DNA of 64,000 nt from Liriodendron chinense (lineage: Eukaryota; Streptophyta; Magnoliopsida; Magnoliales; Magnoliaceae): positions 124,001-188,000 of the forward strand of contig PVNU02001038.1 of assembly GCA_003013855.2 (NCBI GenBank), written 5' to 3'. The notes beneath the pieces are model-generated. The model searched no databases. It saw nothing but the letters and a program-made list of their open reading frames with translations, and was not told the DNA's origin. Made by a program: the position numbers and the translations under genes. This document shows positions 1 through 12,570 of the stretch, one piece after another. The first letter of the stretch is position 1, and the number at the start of each line of letters is the position of its first letter.

Positions 1-719
1 TTTTTTTTTTTTAGCATTTGAGGCCCACTTGGGACCACACGGGTTGATCTAATCCACAGAATAGTTGTCTCATGTGGCGATGTATGCAAGGCCTCGATCA
101 CCCCACAATTCGGATGCGTCGATTAACGACAATGATAAGAAGACAATTGGATGGCCGACGATCATCGATTAAGACCACGACTTTAAGGTTAGTTGTAGGA
201 TATTATTTCGGGTTAATGCCCTAAATTAGGTCGCGGTCTAATGGTTTGAAAGCCACAACTTCGGAAAAGACCAAAGGTGAACAATTAACTTAAGTTCCTA
301 CTGATTCTAGTTTAGCCTCACATAATACATGTGCTAATGTTCAACTCCAATGTTGAGCTAATCGACACGCAGTCTCGGCTCAATATCTCATGAGGGATGT
401 CAAGCCTGGTGAGACGAACGACTTTCCTCTATTTTGAATTTATAGGCCCATTATCGACTGGTATAGAGCCTATTTAGTTAATTAAGACATTTCTAGAACA
501 AACTAAGTAGTGAGATTTCTCATGCACAATTATTAGGGTTCGGGTTATCTAAGTTGATGGTGTGGCTTATTCATAATCTACGGAATTCGTGATTCGGCCC
601 TAATCACCATAATTTCCTTGCGTTTACACTAAGCAAGGCAATAAATAAGTTTTGTAAGGTCCTATATGGATGATCCTCGTGTAAAGGCTAAGGCCGAATA
701 TGAAAATATTTAAAGACGT
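1..719. other. Unassigned intergenic sequence
   Basis: AT-rich sequence starting with a run of T. I see no convincing reading frame, terminal repeats or similarity to other parts of the window. It probably continues the segmental duplication or an old element cut by the window edge. Confidence 0.4.
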
Positions 720-1900
720 TATAGTGGGCCCATAGGATCTAATGGTATCTGTGCAATTTTAAGGACATTCATAAAGTTGAAGATTGAGCGCTTTCATCTA
801 GTGGTCCGCCTAACTATTATGACAATCAAAATGAGCTAATCACCCCTTTGATCTAATTATTAGGAGGGCTATAGGACATGATTAACTGTTTAGATCATCT
901 AAAGATAGTGTAATGAACAATTGGATATTCTATTGTTTTTATCTATACTTTTCTATGAGAAATTTCTAGAATCATGCTCTCCTTTTACCTAGGTAAGATC
1001 CAAAAGGATGAAGAGGAGTTAGATGTGAGCTTATCCCTGTTGTCGTCGGGCCGGTTCGATGTGGGACAAACCCAACACCTATCACATCCAAACTCCCTAC
1101 ATCATTGCAACCTCTTTTCGATTTGAATTTCAAGAGTAAAAAAGTATTCCCATATGGAGATAGTCCAAAGGAAAAACTGTGTATGACCCATTCACAAGTT
1201 GGCTCCATGGGCCACATCCAATGCTACCATGTACGATTCTAGATTCCTTGGAGCCATTTCTCATGCTTACCAACCACACCATGCAATGGATGATGCAAGC
1301 CACATAACCTAATTCCTTTGTCCAGCTGTATGGGTGAAACAAAAATCCAAAGTTAATTTCCCCTTTACCGGTTTTGTCTACAACAAAGGCGAAGTGTCTC
1401 CATACCACACCTTCTTCTGCACTTATCTGTCACTTGTATAAGCTTGGGACACGTCAAGCAGATCCTAGTTGCAAATCAGGTAGTTCCACAATTAAATTGC
1501 TTGGCCTGAAAAAATAAAATTATTGATTTGCTAATTAAGTGGGCTACACACATATTCAAAAGAAATGAACAATTATAGAAATTGACACAAATTTAACTTA
1601 CGCTTGCTAGCTAACTTATGAGTATGGTGCCCTTTTAAGGGTAGCAGATTTGGTCAGTAGGAGTGTCAATGGGCCGGGCTCGGTCCTGAAAAATCAGAAT
1701 TTTGAATAGGGTCGGCCCAATGACACGGCCCAAAACATTTCAAAATCTGGGCTGAGACCTAACCCAGGCTTAGCCCATTGACAGCCCTTTCTGTCGGGCT
1801 ATGACATGGTACTATTTCATTGGCCCACCAGAAACTTGTCAGAGAAGGTCCACAAACTTTTAGTAATATTTCATTGGCCCACAGAAGGGCCCACTAACTT
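720..1900. repeat. Segmental duplication module A, copy 1
   Basis: This stretch aligns by eye with 7,585-8,540 and, with gaps, with 50,200-51,260. Shared blocks include 'gagctaatcacccctttgat' (about 834 and 7,701), 'caatggatgacgcaagccac' in related form, 'cttatgagtatg' and 'atttcattggccca'. Order is preserved, so these are diverged copies of one ancestral segment. No open frame is conserved among the copies, so the module looks non-coding. It could be the flank of a tandemly duplicated gene lying outside the window. Confidence 0.7.
1657..1787. mobile_element. Short hAT-like MITE
   Basis: About 130 bp bounded by inverted ends (start 'gtgtcaatgggccgggct', end 'agcccattgacagccc'). The related module A copy near 8,395 lacks it, so it is an insertion. 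The ends resemble the TAGGGCTCTCAATGG-type termini of the larger MITEs at 12,746, 15,943 and 50,322. I could not read a clean 8-bp target duplication. Confidence 0.55.
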
Positions 1901-1939
1901 AACATAAAAAAGAACTTAATGGGCATAAAATCTACTCCG

Positions 1940-2355
1940 TCTATCAGCTACATCACCTCTTGTTTAGAGTTGTTTCCAAAAAATAGGCTTGTTCAACACT
2001 TAATTAGACACTTTATAAAATTATACATAAAAAAACCTCTAAATTAACTATGGAATGACCTATCTCAGTTTTGGAACGCTGTGAATTTTTGGGTAATTCT
2101 CTCATCCCAACGATGCAGATTAGATGAATCGATTGGATGGCTTACAAAAATAATGTTTGGGGCCATGCACAAAACTAATGGTGGGAATCCCATCCCAACC
2201 TTTTCCTATGTTTTGGCCTACATGAGTTCAGGATGGTCATGGTTTTTTCGTTCTAAGGTGAAGATGAAGAAGCCCACCTGATGGACGGGGTGGATCTAAT
2301 GAAAGTTCCACTTCCATCCACATGGCTGTCGGTGTGCAAGGTACATACGGTACAA
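1940..2355. repeat. Segmental duplication module B, copy 1
   Basis: Aligns collinearly with 11,140-11,520, sharing for example 'ttgggtaattctct', 'cccacctgatggac' and 'ccacatggct'. The short frame at 2,081-2,281 is not conserved in the second copy, so it is not called a gene. Confidence 0.7.
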
Positions 2356-2769
2356 GACCCGGATTCGGTTGTGTGCCCTCTAGTACTCACTTCAGTGCTG
2401 GTGGGTGATTGAAAAGCTCAGTGGGCCCATCATAATATATGTATTTTATTCCCACCGTCCATTTATTTTTCCAAATGATTTTAGGGCATGAGCCCAAAAA
2501 TAAGGTAGATCCAAATCTCAGGTGGACCACACCACAGGAAATAGTGATAATTGAACATTTATCGTTAAATGCTTCCTAAAGCCTAGTGATGTTTATTTAC
2601 CATCCAACCTGTTGATTAGGTCACACAGACCTGTACGAAGGGAAGTCACAAACATCAGCTTCGTGTGAAACTTTTGTGACCATAAGAAGTTTTTAATGGC
2701 CAGTATTCAATCACCATTTTTTCTTATGGTATCGATCGTCCACCCGAAATTTGGATTTGCCTCATTTTT

Positions 2770-3296
2770 GTACGCGGATTAGCTACTGAACCTGACAGTA
2801 TCCAGTCTCGCTACTGAAGTTACGTCACCATGTTCTGTGGGCCCACCATGATGTATGTATTGTATCCACACCGTCCATCCATTTGGAAATACCATTTTAG
2901 GTGATTAGCCAAAGAATGAGGATGATCCGAAGTTCAAGTGGACCCCACCACAGAAAACAGTGGGGACAGTGACGACCACAGTTGAAACCTTCCTATGGGC
3001 CACCATGATGTTTATTTGAGATCCAACATGTTTATAAGTTAACACAGATCGAAAACTTCTGTAGCCCAAAGAAGTTTTGAATGGTAGGTGTTAAATTCCC
3101 ACTGTTTTCATTGGTGGGGTCCACTTGAAAATTAGATGTGCTTCATTCTTTGGATAATGCCCTAAAATGATCTTTGGAAATTGATGGACAGTGAGGATAC
3201 AATACATATATCATGGTGGGGCCCACGTAATAATGTGGTGACGTCACTTCAGCAGCGAGACACGCTACTATCAGGTTCAGTAGCGAATCAGCGTCC
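2770..3296. mobile_element. Mutator-type MITE (copy B) with perfect 9-bp target duplication
   Basis: A 527-bp palindromic element. The start 'gtacgcggattagctact' is the inverted partner of the end 'agtagcgaatcagcgtcc', and the inverted arms run well over 60 bp. It is flanked on both sides by CTCATTTTT (2,761-2,769 and 3,297-3,305). A 9-bp duplication and ends beginning with G fit the Mutator/MULE superfamily. No coding capacity; it interrupts copy A. Confidence 0.85.
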
Positions 3297-3324
3297 CTCA
3301 TTTTTGGGCTCATGCCTTAAAATG

Positions 3325-3849
3325 GGGAGCGGATTGCCTGTGACCCCGGGCACAGAGATATCTCTGTGCCCGTAGCTGTGTGGGACTCATAGAGATGTCA
3401 GTGACAAATCCACTCCGTCCATCTGTTTTGTAAGACAATAATAGGAGCGCAAAGAAAAAATCAGATAGATTAAAAATTCAGGTGGGCCACACCAATAAAA
3501 CAGTGGGAACACTAATGTCCACCATTGAAATCTTCCTAGAGCTGACGATGATGTTTATATGCCATCCGGACCGTTCAAAGAATTATTAACAAACAGATAA
3601 ACTGTAATAAACAATATTAGCCTGATGTAAAACTCTTTTCACCATTAAGTGTTCAATAACTACTTTTTCGTGTGTTATGGCCCACATGAGTTTTGGATCT
3701 GCATTAGTTTTATCATAATATCCTAATACGGTCTTACAAAACAGATGGACGGAGTGGATTTGTCACTGACATCTCTATGGGCCCCACGCAGCTATGGGCA
3801 CAGATATCATAGATATCTCTGTGCCCGGGGTCACAGGCAATCCGCTCCC
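3325..3849. mobile_element. Mutator-type MITE (copy C) with perfect 9-bp target duplication
   Basis: A 525-bp element starting 'gggagcggattgcctg' and ending with its inverse. It is flanked by CTTAAAATG at 3,316-3,324 and 3,850-3,858. Each arm contains a second palindrome around 'agagatatctct', so the ends can fold twice. It sits inside copy A, 28 bp past the end of copy B. No coding capacity. Confidence 0.85.
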
Positions 3850-3971
3850 CTTAAAATGAGTGAGACAAGTATCGGTGAACTGCTAGGATATAAAACACAT
3901 ACATTGGGCCCACAGAGCTTTTCCATAGCATGGAAGTGGGTACTGGAGGGGTCACCATCGAATGCGGGGAA

Positions 3972-5044
3972 CTTACACTAGCTCAGCTCAATCCAGACCA
4001 TCGATCCGTTGAGTCCCACCATAAATGGGCCATCTCTTATGCATCTTCGAGATTGGGAGTGTCAGTGGTGACTGATCATCTATTCGGTCGCCAACAAATC
4101 CAAAGGTCAAGATTGTCCTATCGGACAACATTCTGGCACACCATGATGTATGTGCCTTACATCCATCCATTTTGACAGCTCAGTTTAGGGCACTATCCTT
4201 AAAAAATGAAGTAGATCCAAATATCAGGTGGAGCCACACCATAGGAAGCAATGGCGATTGACTATTAAAAACTTCTTGTGGGCTACAAAAGTTTTGGATC
4301 AAGCTGATATTTGTATGGTCCATTCATCCAGGTCTTTGTGACCTTATCAACAGGTTGGATGGTAAATAAACATTCCGGTAGCCCCCATGATGTTTTTAAT
4401 GATGGGTATTCAGTCATTGCACTGTTTCCTGTAGTGTGGTCCACCTAAGACGTGGACCTGATTCATTTTTGGGACCATGTCCCAAAATGATCTGTCAAAA
4501 TGAATGGACGGTGTGGAGGTAAGGTACATACATCACGGTGGGCCCTACATGAGTCAGTGATCCAACTACCTTGGGGATCGTTTGTTTGGGTCACCAGCCT
4601 GTCCAAAAACACGAAGAGCTTTTTACACTCCAGAGTGAGATGGTCAAGCACTAAAAATTATAGTCACATAAAAGAAACTCAAACTAAACCGTTCAAATTG
4701 TGGGACCTACTTTAGATGGATTGGAGAGAAAAGGTGAACGGCTGGAATTCATTGAACTAGTATCTAAGAATCAGCAGGTACAATTATCTAAATAATCTAA
4801 TTTTTGCACTAATATAAAGTGGTTCTCTCAATTTGGAGAGTTGAAATTGTTCTTTGTGGGCAATGGTGTTGAAATTGAGCTTTGTGGGCAAGTGTGCGTG
4901 TGTGTGTGTGTGGGGGGGTTGCATCTGCTAAAGGATAGTGCAGACTACCCATAGAAAGCAATAAAGATATGGGACATGTACAAAAGATGCAGTTGCCTAA
5001 AATGCCTGTCTCCAGGAATACTCCTATAACATGATCTGACCTAA
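3972..5044. repeat. Segmental duplication middle segment, copy 1, with MITE copy D
   Basis: The parts 3,972-4,131 and 4,560-4,800 align with 12,572-12,737 and 13,232-13,650, sharing for example 'ctagctcagctcaatcca', 'gaattcattgaactagt' and 'tttgcactaatataa'. Between them, 4,132-4,550 is a copy of the palindromic MITE without readable ends. A short TG repeat lies near 4,897-4,912. Confidence 0.6.
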
Positions 5045-5490
5045 GATCTATGGGCCCCACCATGATGTATGTGTTTTATCCATGCCGTCCATCCATTTTG
5101 CTAGCTTATCTGAGGGCATGATCCCAAAAATCAAATAGATCCAAAGCTCACGTAGACCACACCATATGGAATACGCAGGATGATGACGCCCACTATTGAA
5201 ATCTTCCCAGCCGTGATGTTTCTTTGCCATCCAACCTGTTCATAAGACCACACACAAACTTCAACTAAGGGAAAACTCAAATAGCAGTTTGATCTAAAAC
5301 TTCTTGGGCCTCGAAGAAGTTTTTTTTTCACGTTGGACGTCATTATCCCTACTATTTCTATGTGGTGTGATCCACTTGAGCTTTGGATCTAGCTCATTTT
5401 TTGGCAACCATGGCCTAAATTGAGCTGGAAAATGAATGAACAGCGTGGATAAAAGACATACATGCATGCATCAAAGTGGCCTGCTAGAAC
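5045..5490. mobile_element. Mutator-type MITE (copy E)
   Basis: Full-length palindromic copy with 'gggccccaccatgatgtatg' at the left arm and a mirrored right arm ending near 'gtggcctgctagaact'. The terminal bases and target duplication are not clear. The end is related to that of the copy ending near 24,420, just before the other module C. Confidence 0.6.
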
Positions 5491-7584
5491 TTAGGCTACA
5501 TTTTGCTGTAGGGATATTCTTAGAGACACGTGCTCCATGCAGTCCACATCGTATACAAAGAATGTGAGTGAAGGTTATATAGAAAAAAGAGAAGATAGAA
5601 AGGGTGTGAGCAAGTCCTGTGAGAAGACAATAGTGTCCCCCGCCTCTTACTCTTACTCTTACGATCGTAGTTTTTAGCTTTAATTGTTATTAAAAGAGAT
5701 AGATGGCCAATCTATACTGTTCCTATCCTACAACGTGATTAAGTGGGAGATGTTGGATATGGAACAGTAGGGTCCATTATGAGCAATCATTAGTGGGTTG
5801 GCCATACAACTTTCCCTCTAAATTATTCTTTTCACTTTATCTTTTAAAAGTATATTTCAAAATAAAAAAATTGAATTCAAAATTCATCTTTAAATTTAAT
5901 TTCTAGTTCTATTGGGATGAAGAAGGGATATAAGATGAGATGGGATTCCCTCATCCAAACTCCTCTCTCACTCCCCTATAAAAGGGGAGGGTATCTCAAA
6001 TATTCTAAAACAAGAATTCCTAAAGAGAAAATGGATGGAGAAGAGTTTATACCTAGTTTGTTCATTTCATCCACCCTATAGACGATCTAAGTTATTAATC
6101 ATTATACGGGGTTCATCTTAATTATAAAATCAGAGAAGTGATAAGATCCTCTTTGCTCCCACAGTGATTATTTACACCTTTGGACATTCACAGTGAGTTT
6201 GACCTCATGGAAAGCTCCCATGAGATCGAGCTCTGTGGTGACACAGGGAGGACGTGGTAAGGTGACCACCATCTTCCTCACCGGATAGTTTTCGAATCCA
6301 CGAGAAGAAATAAAAAAGATAAAAGAAAAATAATTCTAAAGAAATTATGAAATAATTGATTGAATGAAATAAATCATCTGTATAATGCTTTAAATAATAA
6401 ACTAAACCTTAAAAGAAGTATAAACTCAAACTATAACTAAAACTCTTAGAAAACCCGACTTACTATAAATAGTAAACTTACTATTTATAGAAGACTCTCA
6501 TTCCTACTAGAACTCATGGTTTTTGGTAAAAAATAGAAAGTTTCCAAACCGACCTAACCACGTTGTTCTACTAAATTTTCTAAGCCTTTTCCATGTTGAG
6601 CATGACCTCTAAAACCCCATGGATCAAAAGATACAATCGAAATAAAACTTCGTACTATTTATAGTAAAATCAAACTAAAACTAGCCTAATGACTACCGAT
6701 CTAGTCGAATCTCGCAATTACGGACGTAGAAAATCTAGCACAACGGAGTTGGTTGACTTAAGTAGCTTGAGCTACCCCAAAATCATATATTATACATCCC
6801 GTAACTCATCCTGGATTGAAAGATACAACTATTTTATGGTCCTGATGGCCCAAATCACTTCATCATCGATCGGGCTTTCTTTGATCCAGCTGGGCCATGA
6901 AGTAGTTTGCGGCCCGCTCTACATCATATGGACTCCACAGTTATGCGTGTCATACACATACTGTGTTTGTGCCCACACATTTATATAGACACATGCACAT
7001 ACAAGGGTGTGTTTGTGGGTGTGTGCTTGCACATTGCTAGCCTCCTCACCATCATGGAGATGTTAACAGTGTCCCAAAAGCTTTTAAATGAGACGAGGGA
7101 TACTCATATCATGGATTTGAACCATCAATTCATTTATACAACAATGAGTAAATCATAGTACAAAAATACTGCTAATTAACTAAATGATCAGAAACATCTT
7201 ATTAGTAGAATAAAAACAAAGCAGTTGGTATTGAACAGATAAACAAAATAGGTTCAATCGTCATCTTGAAACATCTATTACACATATCCCCACTTTGTAT
7301 TGCTTGATTCAAAACATGTAATTTATGGCTCGTAAAAAATAGACAATTGTAACCGATTGGCCCAATTTGAAGGGTTAGGATCATCAATTCGTCCACCATG
7401 GTTTGCTCTCTATGCTATTGAATGAACCATCCTAATCTATGATTGGGCATCCCATCTATCATTTTGAAAGGTTTTAGGATATTAGTAAAACCTTTAAACA
7501 TAATTCATTATAGGCATTACTAATGGACAATTTTGATTGATCTATAACTTTTACACATGTGTAGAAAGGCTATATTTGAATGGT
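5491..7584. repeat. Segmental duplication module C, copy 1
   Basis: Aligns with 25,215-25,914 plus 49,462-50,230. Shared blocks include 'ttaattgttattaaaagaga', 'tctaattctacc'-type wording, 'tggatttgaaccatc' and 'gaaacatctatt'. About 700 bp (roughly 6,240-6,950) is absent from the other copy and is probably an insertion. It includes a perfect 13-bp inverted repeat at 6,465-6,477 and 6,480-6,492. No conserved coding frame is seen. Confidence 0.65.
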
Positions 7585-8540
7585 TCGAATAGATGGTCCC
7601 ATACGATCTAACAATATCTACACAATTTTAATGAAATTTAGAAAGTTGAAAATTGACGACTTTCATCTAGCGATCTACCTAACTATTACAACAATCAAAA
7701 CGAGCTAATCACCCCTTTGATCTAATAGTTAGGATGGCTATTGGACATGATTAATGGTTTATATCATCTAGAGGTAATCTAATAGACAATTGGGTATTCT
7801 CCTGTTCTTTAATCCTATTTCTCTTCAATGAATTTTTTAATTCATGCGCTCAGTGCAATATTTTTTTATTTGAATTTAAGTCTTAGTTTTAAAAGTAAAA
7901 TGATATCCATCTAGAAATATTCCGAAGGAAAAACTATGTATAACCCATATCCAATGCTACTATGTTTCAATTCTAAATTCCTTGTAGCCATTTCCCATCT
8001 TTACCTACCACTCCATGCAATGGATGACGCAAGCCACCTAACCTATATTCCTTTGCCCGTTTGAATTGGCAAAATAAAATCCGCAAGTTACTGTCCCCTT
8101 TACTAGATTTGATCACGATAAAGGTGAAGTGTTTCCATATGAGATCCTTTCTTTTGCACTTTTAGTTGTCACATGTGTGAACTTGGCACATGTCAGATAG
8201 ATCTTAGTCGCTCATCTGGTGGGTTTCACTGGTAAATTGCTTGGGTTGAATTTTTTTACCAATCCACTAATTAGGTGGGCCACACACATATTCAAAAGAA
8301 ATGAACAGTTAAAGAAATTAACATAAATTTAACTTACATATGCTGGCTAACTTATGAGTATGTTACCCTTTTAAGGGAGTGGATTTGGTCAGTGGGGCAT
8401 ACCATCGAGTTTTGTGAGGTTGTGACATGATATTGTTTCATTGGCCCACCAGATACTTGTTTGAGAGGGTCCATCAACTTTCAATACTATTTCATTGGCC
8501 CATCAGATGCTTGTTAGAGAGGCCCACCAACTTTCAAAAG
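7585..8540. repeat. Segmental duplication module A, copy 2
   Basis: Second copy of the segment at 720-1,900. It keeps the uninterrupted sequence 'attccttgtagccatttc' (about 7,978), which is the empty site for the hAT MITE inserted in the third copy at 50,322. The following 390 bp (8,541-8,931) show nothing I recognise. Confidence 0.7.
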
Positions 8541-8931
8541 GTTGTTAGGTTGAGCATGTACCAACTGACTATATCTGGCAAACTAATGAAATGATGCCAT
8601 GTTAAGGCATGATGGAACTTGGTGTTACCTCGACCTGATTGAATCTGCTCCCTACTTTTAGGCTAGACATAGATTGCGTGGTGATCCTCCACCATTGACC
8701 TCCGTGGTGACATGACATGGCTAGATTTTGTTGGGCCTTGCTCAACTATCAGATATGGGGCCCAAGCAAAGCATGTTTGAAAGTTGTCCGGTCAAGAAGT
8801 TACTTAATTGACCCAGCTTTAATAATAATACGTGGAACAAATAAAAAATCGTCATGACGGGTGACCACAGATGTATGTGGTGGATATCCTGACTTGATAA
8901 ATGTCCCAAATAAGATATATGGGTGAAGTAA

Positions 8932-10945
8932 GAGCCTATTTGATAATACTTATTTTTAACACTTATCACTGAACTTTGGTATTTTCAGTGATTTTTTGCT
9001 TATTCAGGGTATTTGGTAAATTCACATAATTAAGTGTTTTATTTCAATTTTCATTAAAAAATGATTTTTTTTCCGACTCCCCTCTTAACTTATCATTTAC
9101 GTGGAATGCGATAAGTAACTTTAATCCTTATCGATGGTTTAAAATGAAAAAATGTCATTCCTCTTTTAAAAAAATGGCAATACTTTTTGAGTCACTTTAT
9201 GAGGTTTTATTATAGTGTCAACTATTAATCTTAAAGTATCCATCAAGCCCTTCGAAACGAGTGTTTACTTGCTTATAATAGAGATCAAAGCGTTTAGATC
9301 TTAGACGTTAAAGTTGGTGTTGTAAACCTGGGCCACATGCGTAGTATTAATGATTCGATACTGTGACCCATTTTTTGAGGTGTTTTTAGACTTCTTTCAC
9401 TAAGTGGACCACACATCTTGTAGTAGTCATTGATAGTTTCGAAACAAGTGGTAATACGTCTTGAAGAGAAATCGGATTATTGAGATCTTGTATATCAAAA
9501 TTGGTGTATCGTTACACATCCAAGCCACATGTGCGGTATTAATAATTTTACTTTCTGACTCATTTTTCAAGGTGTTTCTAGACTCATTTCGTAAAGTGAA
9601 CCACACATCTTGTAACATTCATTAATAGCTTTGAAACAAATGGTCGAATATTCCACACATCTTGCATGCACATCGGGCCATATGTGTGATAATAATGATT
9701 TGACATTGATAGCCTAGTTTCTGACGTGTTTCTACTCTCCTTTTGGGATGTGGATCACGTATCTTGCAATTCTCATTTATAACTTTAAAACAAGTAATCG
9801 CACATCTGAAATAGAGATATGATCACTAAGATCATGTATGTGCAAAATTGTGTGTCATCACACATAATCACAAAAATAAGAAAAAAATGTGAAATCCGAC
9901 ATCATTGATTTATATCCATTTTTGACATTTTTTTAAAATCTCTTTCAAGAGATATGAGCCTTCCTTAACGTCCAACACTTTGAGCTCCATGAAATCAAGG
10001 GGTTGCTTCTCTAAATTAGGGGCATAGATCATGATAGAAATAGATGTTCAACATAGTATGTTACTTCGGTGGACCATGTCTCCTCATCTGCTGTTCAAAT
10101 TTGGACAAAATTTGATTTAGATATATTTCTCGATGTGTTCTTTAGGATGGTTTAGTCGGATTAAATCATGCCTGACCAAATCCTGCCAAATGAGATGATG
10201 GTCATTTGATCTTGTTTTCGATAGATCTGTCCAATTTAGGAAAAATTTAATAGAAAATTGTTCTCCACTCCAATGAATAACGATGAACATATTTGATGGT
10301 TCAAAATAATCAGATAGTGTCCCAATCAAGGAGATGTAGCCCGTGAACGTTTAAGCTTGTTGCATGGTTTGATCAAAGGATGATTTATCACAATCAGTCC
10401 ATATTCAAGCTTAATATCTGCACAGTCTTAATTTGCATGACACACCTACTAGATATCTAAAACATTCATAGGATATCTAATGCAAATCTCATATATGCAT
10501 CTAATTGACTTTCAATATTTCCTTATGTGTAATTCACCATTAAACATCCTAAAATAGTTAAGAGTTAAAACTTAAAGCTTAAAAATTGAGTGCCATTTTC
10601 TTGTTTAAATGCACAAGAAAAATAATTAAAAGTTTATTAGATTGAGTATAGGTGTGCTAAATTTAGTAGCATGATAATAGTAGGTTTCACCTCATACTCT
10701 ACAAAAAAAAGAAATTGAGAAAATATTAACAAATATGACAAATTGTCAATTTTTTAATATTTATCGTTTGAGTTTACCAAACAATTTTTTTGTGAAAAAA
10801 AGTGCTTATTTTCAAATACCGAGACTTTACAAAAAATTTACCAAATAAAATTTTCAGTATTCGTAAATATTAAAATTCAACACTTCAACTTTTCAGCACT
10901 AAAATTAATTTTCAGATATTATTTTTCAGCTTACCAAGCGGCCCC
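8932..10945. mobile_element. PIF/Harbinger-like 2.0-kb non-coding element
   Basis: The start 'gagcctatttgataa' and the inverse of the end ('ggggccgcttggtaa') match in form, and a TAA triplet abuts each end (8,929-8,931 and 10,946-10,948). A 3-bp TWA duplication with GGGCC-TTTGG-type ends is typical of PIF/Harbinger, but a 3-bp match could be chance. No transposase is present. The interior at 9,240-9,870 is a tandem repeat. It is absent from the first duplication unit. Confidence 0.6.
9240..9870. repeat. Tandem repeat, about 185 bp x 3-4
   Basis: Successive units begin near 9,254, 9,438, 9,631 and 9,783 with variants of 'gaaacaagtggt'. Each carries a 'cacatgtgcggtattaa'-like block and a 'ccacacatcttg' block. 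Spacings are 184, 193 and 152 bp. It lies inside the Harbinger-like element. Confidence 0.65.
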
Positions 10946-11139
10946 TAAGAGCATCTGCTGCAAAGATCACTATTAATGTTAGGGGAGCTGATTATGCTTA
11001 ACATGCATCGATTGGGACAGACGTTGAAGGGACCTCTTTCCATAATAAGTGGGGCCCACAATTGGACATCCAAACGGAAAATACTTGAGTACTTCGCATA
11101 TGTCACTTTCTCTAACGTGGGAAAAAACTTAACATGCAT

Positions 11140-11515
11140 GAAATCTACTGTGTCCATAAGTACATCAGGCTTGTTGAACAATTGATTGGCCACTTCATAA
11201 AGTTATATATAAAAAAGACTTCTAAATTGATGTGTGGAATAGCCTATCTCACTATTGGAATACTGTGATTTTTGGGTAATTCTCTTGTCATAACGGTAAT
11301 GTGATGAATTAATTGGATAGCTTACAAACATAATGGTGGGCCCTACACAAAAATAATGGTCCCATCCCAACTTTTTTCCCATGTTTTGGCCCACATGAAT
11401 TCAGGGTGGTCATAATTTTTCATTTCTAAGGTGAAGATGAGCCAGCCCACCTGATGGACAGGGTGGATCTCATGAAAATTACATTTCCAACCACATGGCT
11501 CTCGGTGTGTGAGGT
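11140..11515. repeat. Segmental duplication module B, copy 2
   Basis: Counterpart of 1,940-2,355 in the same order and orientation, ending at the MITE inserted at about 11,516. The preceding 190 bp (10,949-11,139) have no clear match. Confidence 0.7.
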
Positions 11516-12014
11516 GAGCGTGGATTAGGTACTTCCCCGCCGTCCCGAGCTTGGGACAGGCTAGGGCTCTGAGGGCCGTCATGATGTATGGATTTTATCC
11601 ACACCGTCCATACATTTTTCATGTCATTTTAGGATATAGCCCAAAAAATGAGGCATATCGGAGGTTCAAATGGGCCACACACAGGAACAGCAGTGCTAAT
11701 GATGCCTACCATTGAAACTTTCCTAAGGTCCATCGTGTTGTTTATTTTTCATCCAACCTGTTCAGAAGATCATAGAGGCACGAATGAAGAGAAAAAACAA
11801 ATATCAGCTTGATTTAAAACTTCCTGTGGCACTTAAGAAGTTTTGGACAGTCAGAGTTTAATCCCCATTTTGTGGTCCACTTGAGCTTCAATATGCCCCA
11901 TTTTTTGTAACATGGGCCTAAAATGAATGGAGTTGTGGATAAAATCCATACATCACGATGGCCCTTGGAGCCCTAGCTTGTCCTGGGATCGGCGGGGAAG
12001 TACCTAATCCGTGC
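11516..12014. mobile_element. Mutator-type MITE (copy F)
   Basis: About 500 bp. The start 'gcgtggattaggtacttc' is mirrored by the end 'gaagtacctaatccgtgc', with arms of about 70 bp. It lies just before copy G and is absent from the corresponding place in the first unit, so it is a later insertion. The target duplication is not clean. Confidence 0.7.
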
Positions 12015-12025
12015 CCGTGTGGGGA

Positions 12026-12570
12026 GGACTCGGATTCGGTAATGGGCCCCTTGGTACTCACTTCGGTGCCGGTCGGTGCTTGAAAAGCTAGGTGGGCCTC
12101 GCCATGATGTATGTATTTTATATAGTTGTCCATCAATTTTTCTAAATGATTTTAGGGCATATGAGCCTAAAAATAAGGCAGATCCAAATTTCAAATGGAC
12201 CATACCACAGGAAACCGTGGTGATTGAACGCTCACCATTAAAAGCTTCCTATGGCCCACCGTAATGTTTATTTGCCATCCAACCTAATTAGTTCATACAT
12301 ACCTGAACTAAGGGAAGACACAAATATCAGCTTCATTGAAACTTTTGCAGCCCCCCAAAAGTTTCCAACGGTGGGCCTTCAATTGCCACTGTTTTCTTAT
12401 GATATAGCCTGCCTGAAATTTAGCTCTGCCTCATTTTGGACTCATGCCCTAAAATGAGGAGGACAAATAAATGGACTGTGTGGATAAAACATATACATCA
12501 TGGTGGGCCCATGGAGCTTTTTGAGCATCGACCAGCACGGAAGTGGGTCCTGGAGGGGTTACTAGGGACT
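12026..12570. mobile_element. Mutator-type MITE (copy G), orthologous to copy A
   Basis: Starts 'ggactcggattcgg' and ends with its imperfect inverse near 'ggaggggttactaggg'. It occupies the same position as copy A relative to modules B and the middle segment, so A and G descend from one insertion made before the duplication. Confidence 0.7.

Larger units (their letters stand above)
2356..3971. mobile_element. Mutator-type palindromic MITE (copy A), split by two later MITEs
   Basis: The outer arms are at about 2,356-2,769 and 3,859-3,971, with the middle piece at 3,297-3,324. The two ends are long imperfect inverted repeats (start 'gacccggattcgg', mirrored at the end). The same element sits at the same place in the second duplication unit (12,026-12,570), so it was present before the duplication. 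Two further MITEs are inserted in it. Confidence 0.7.
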
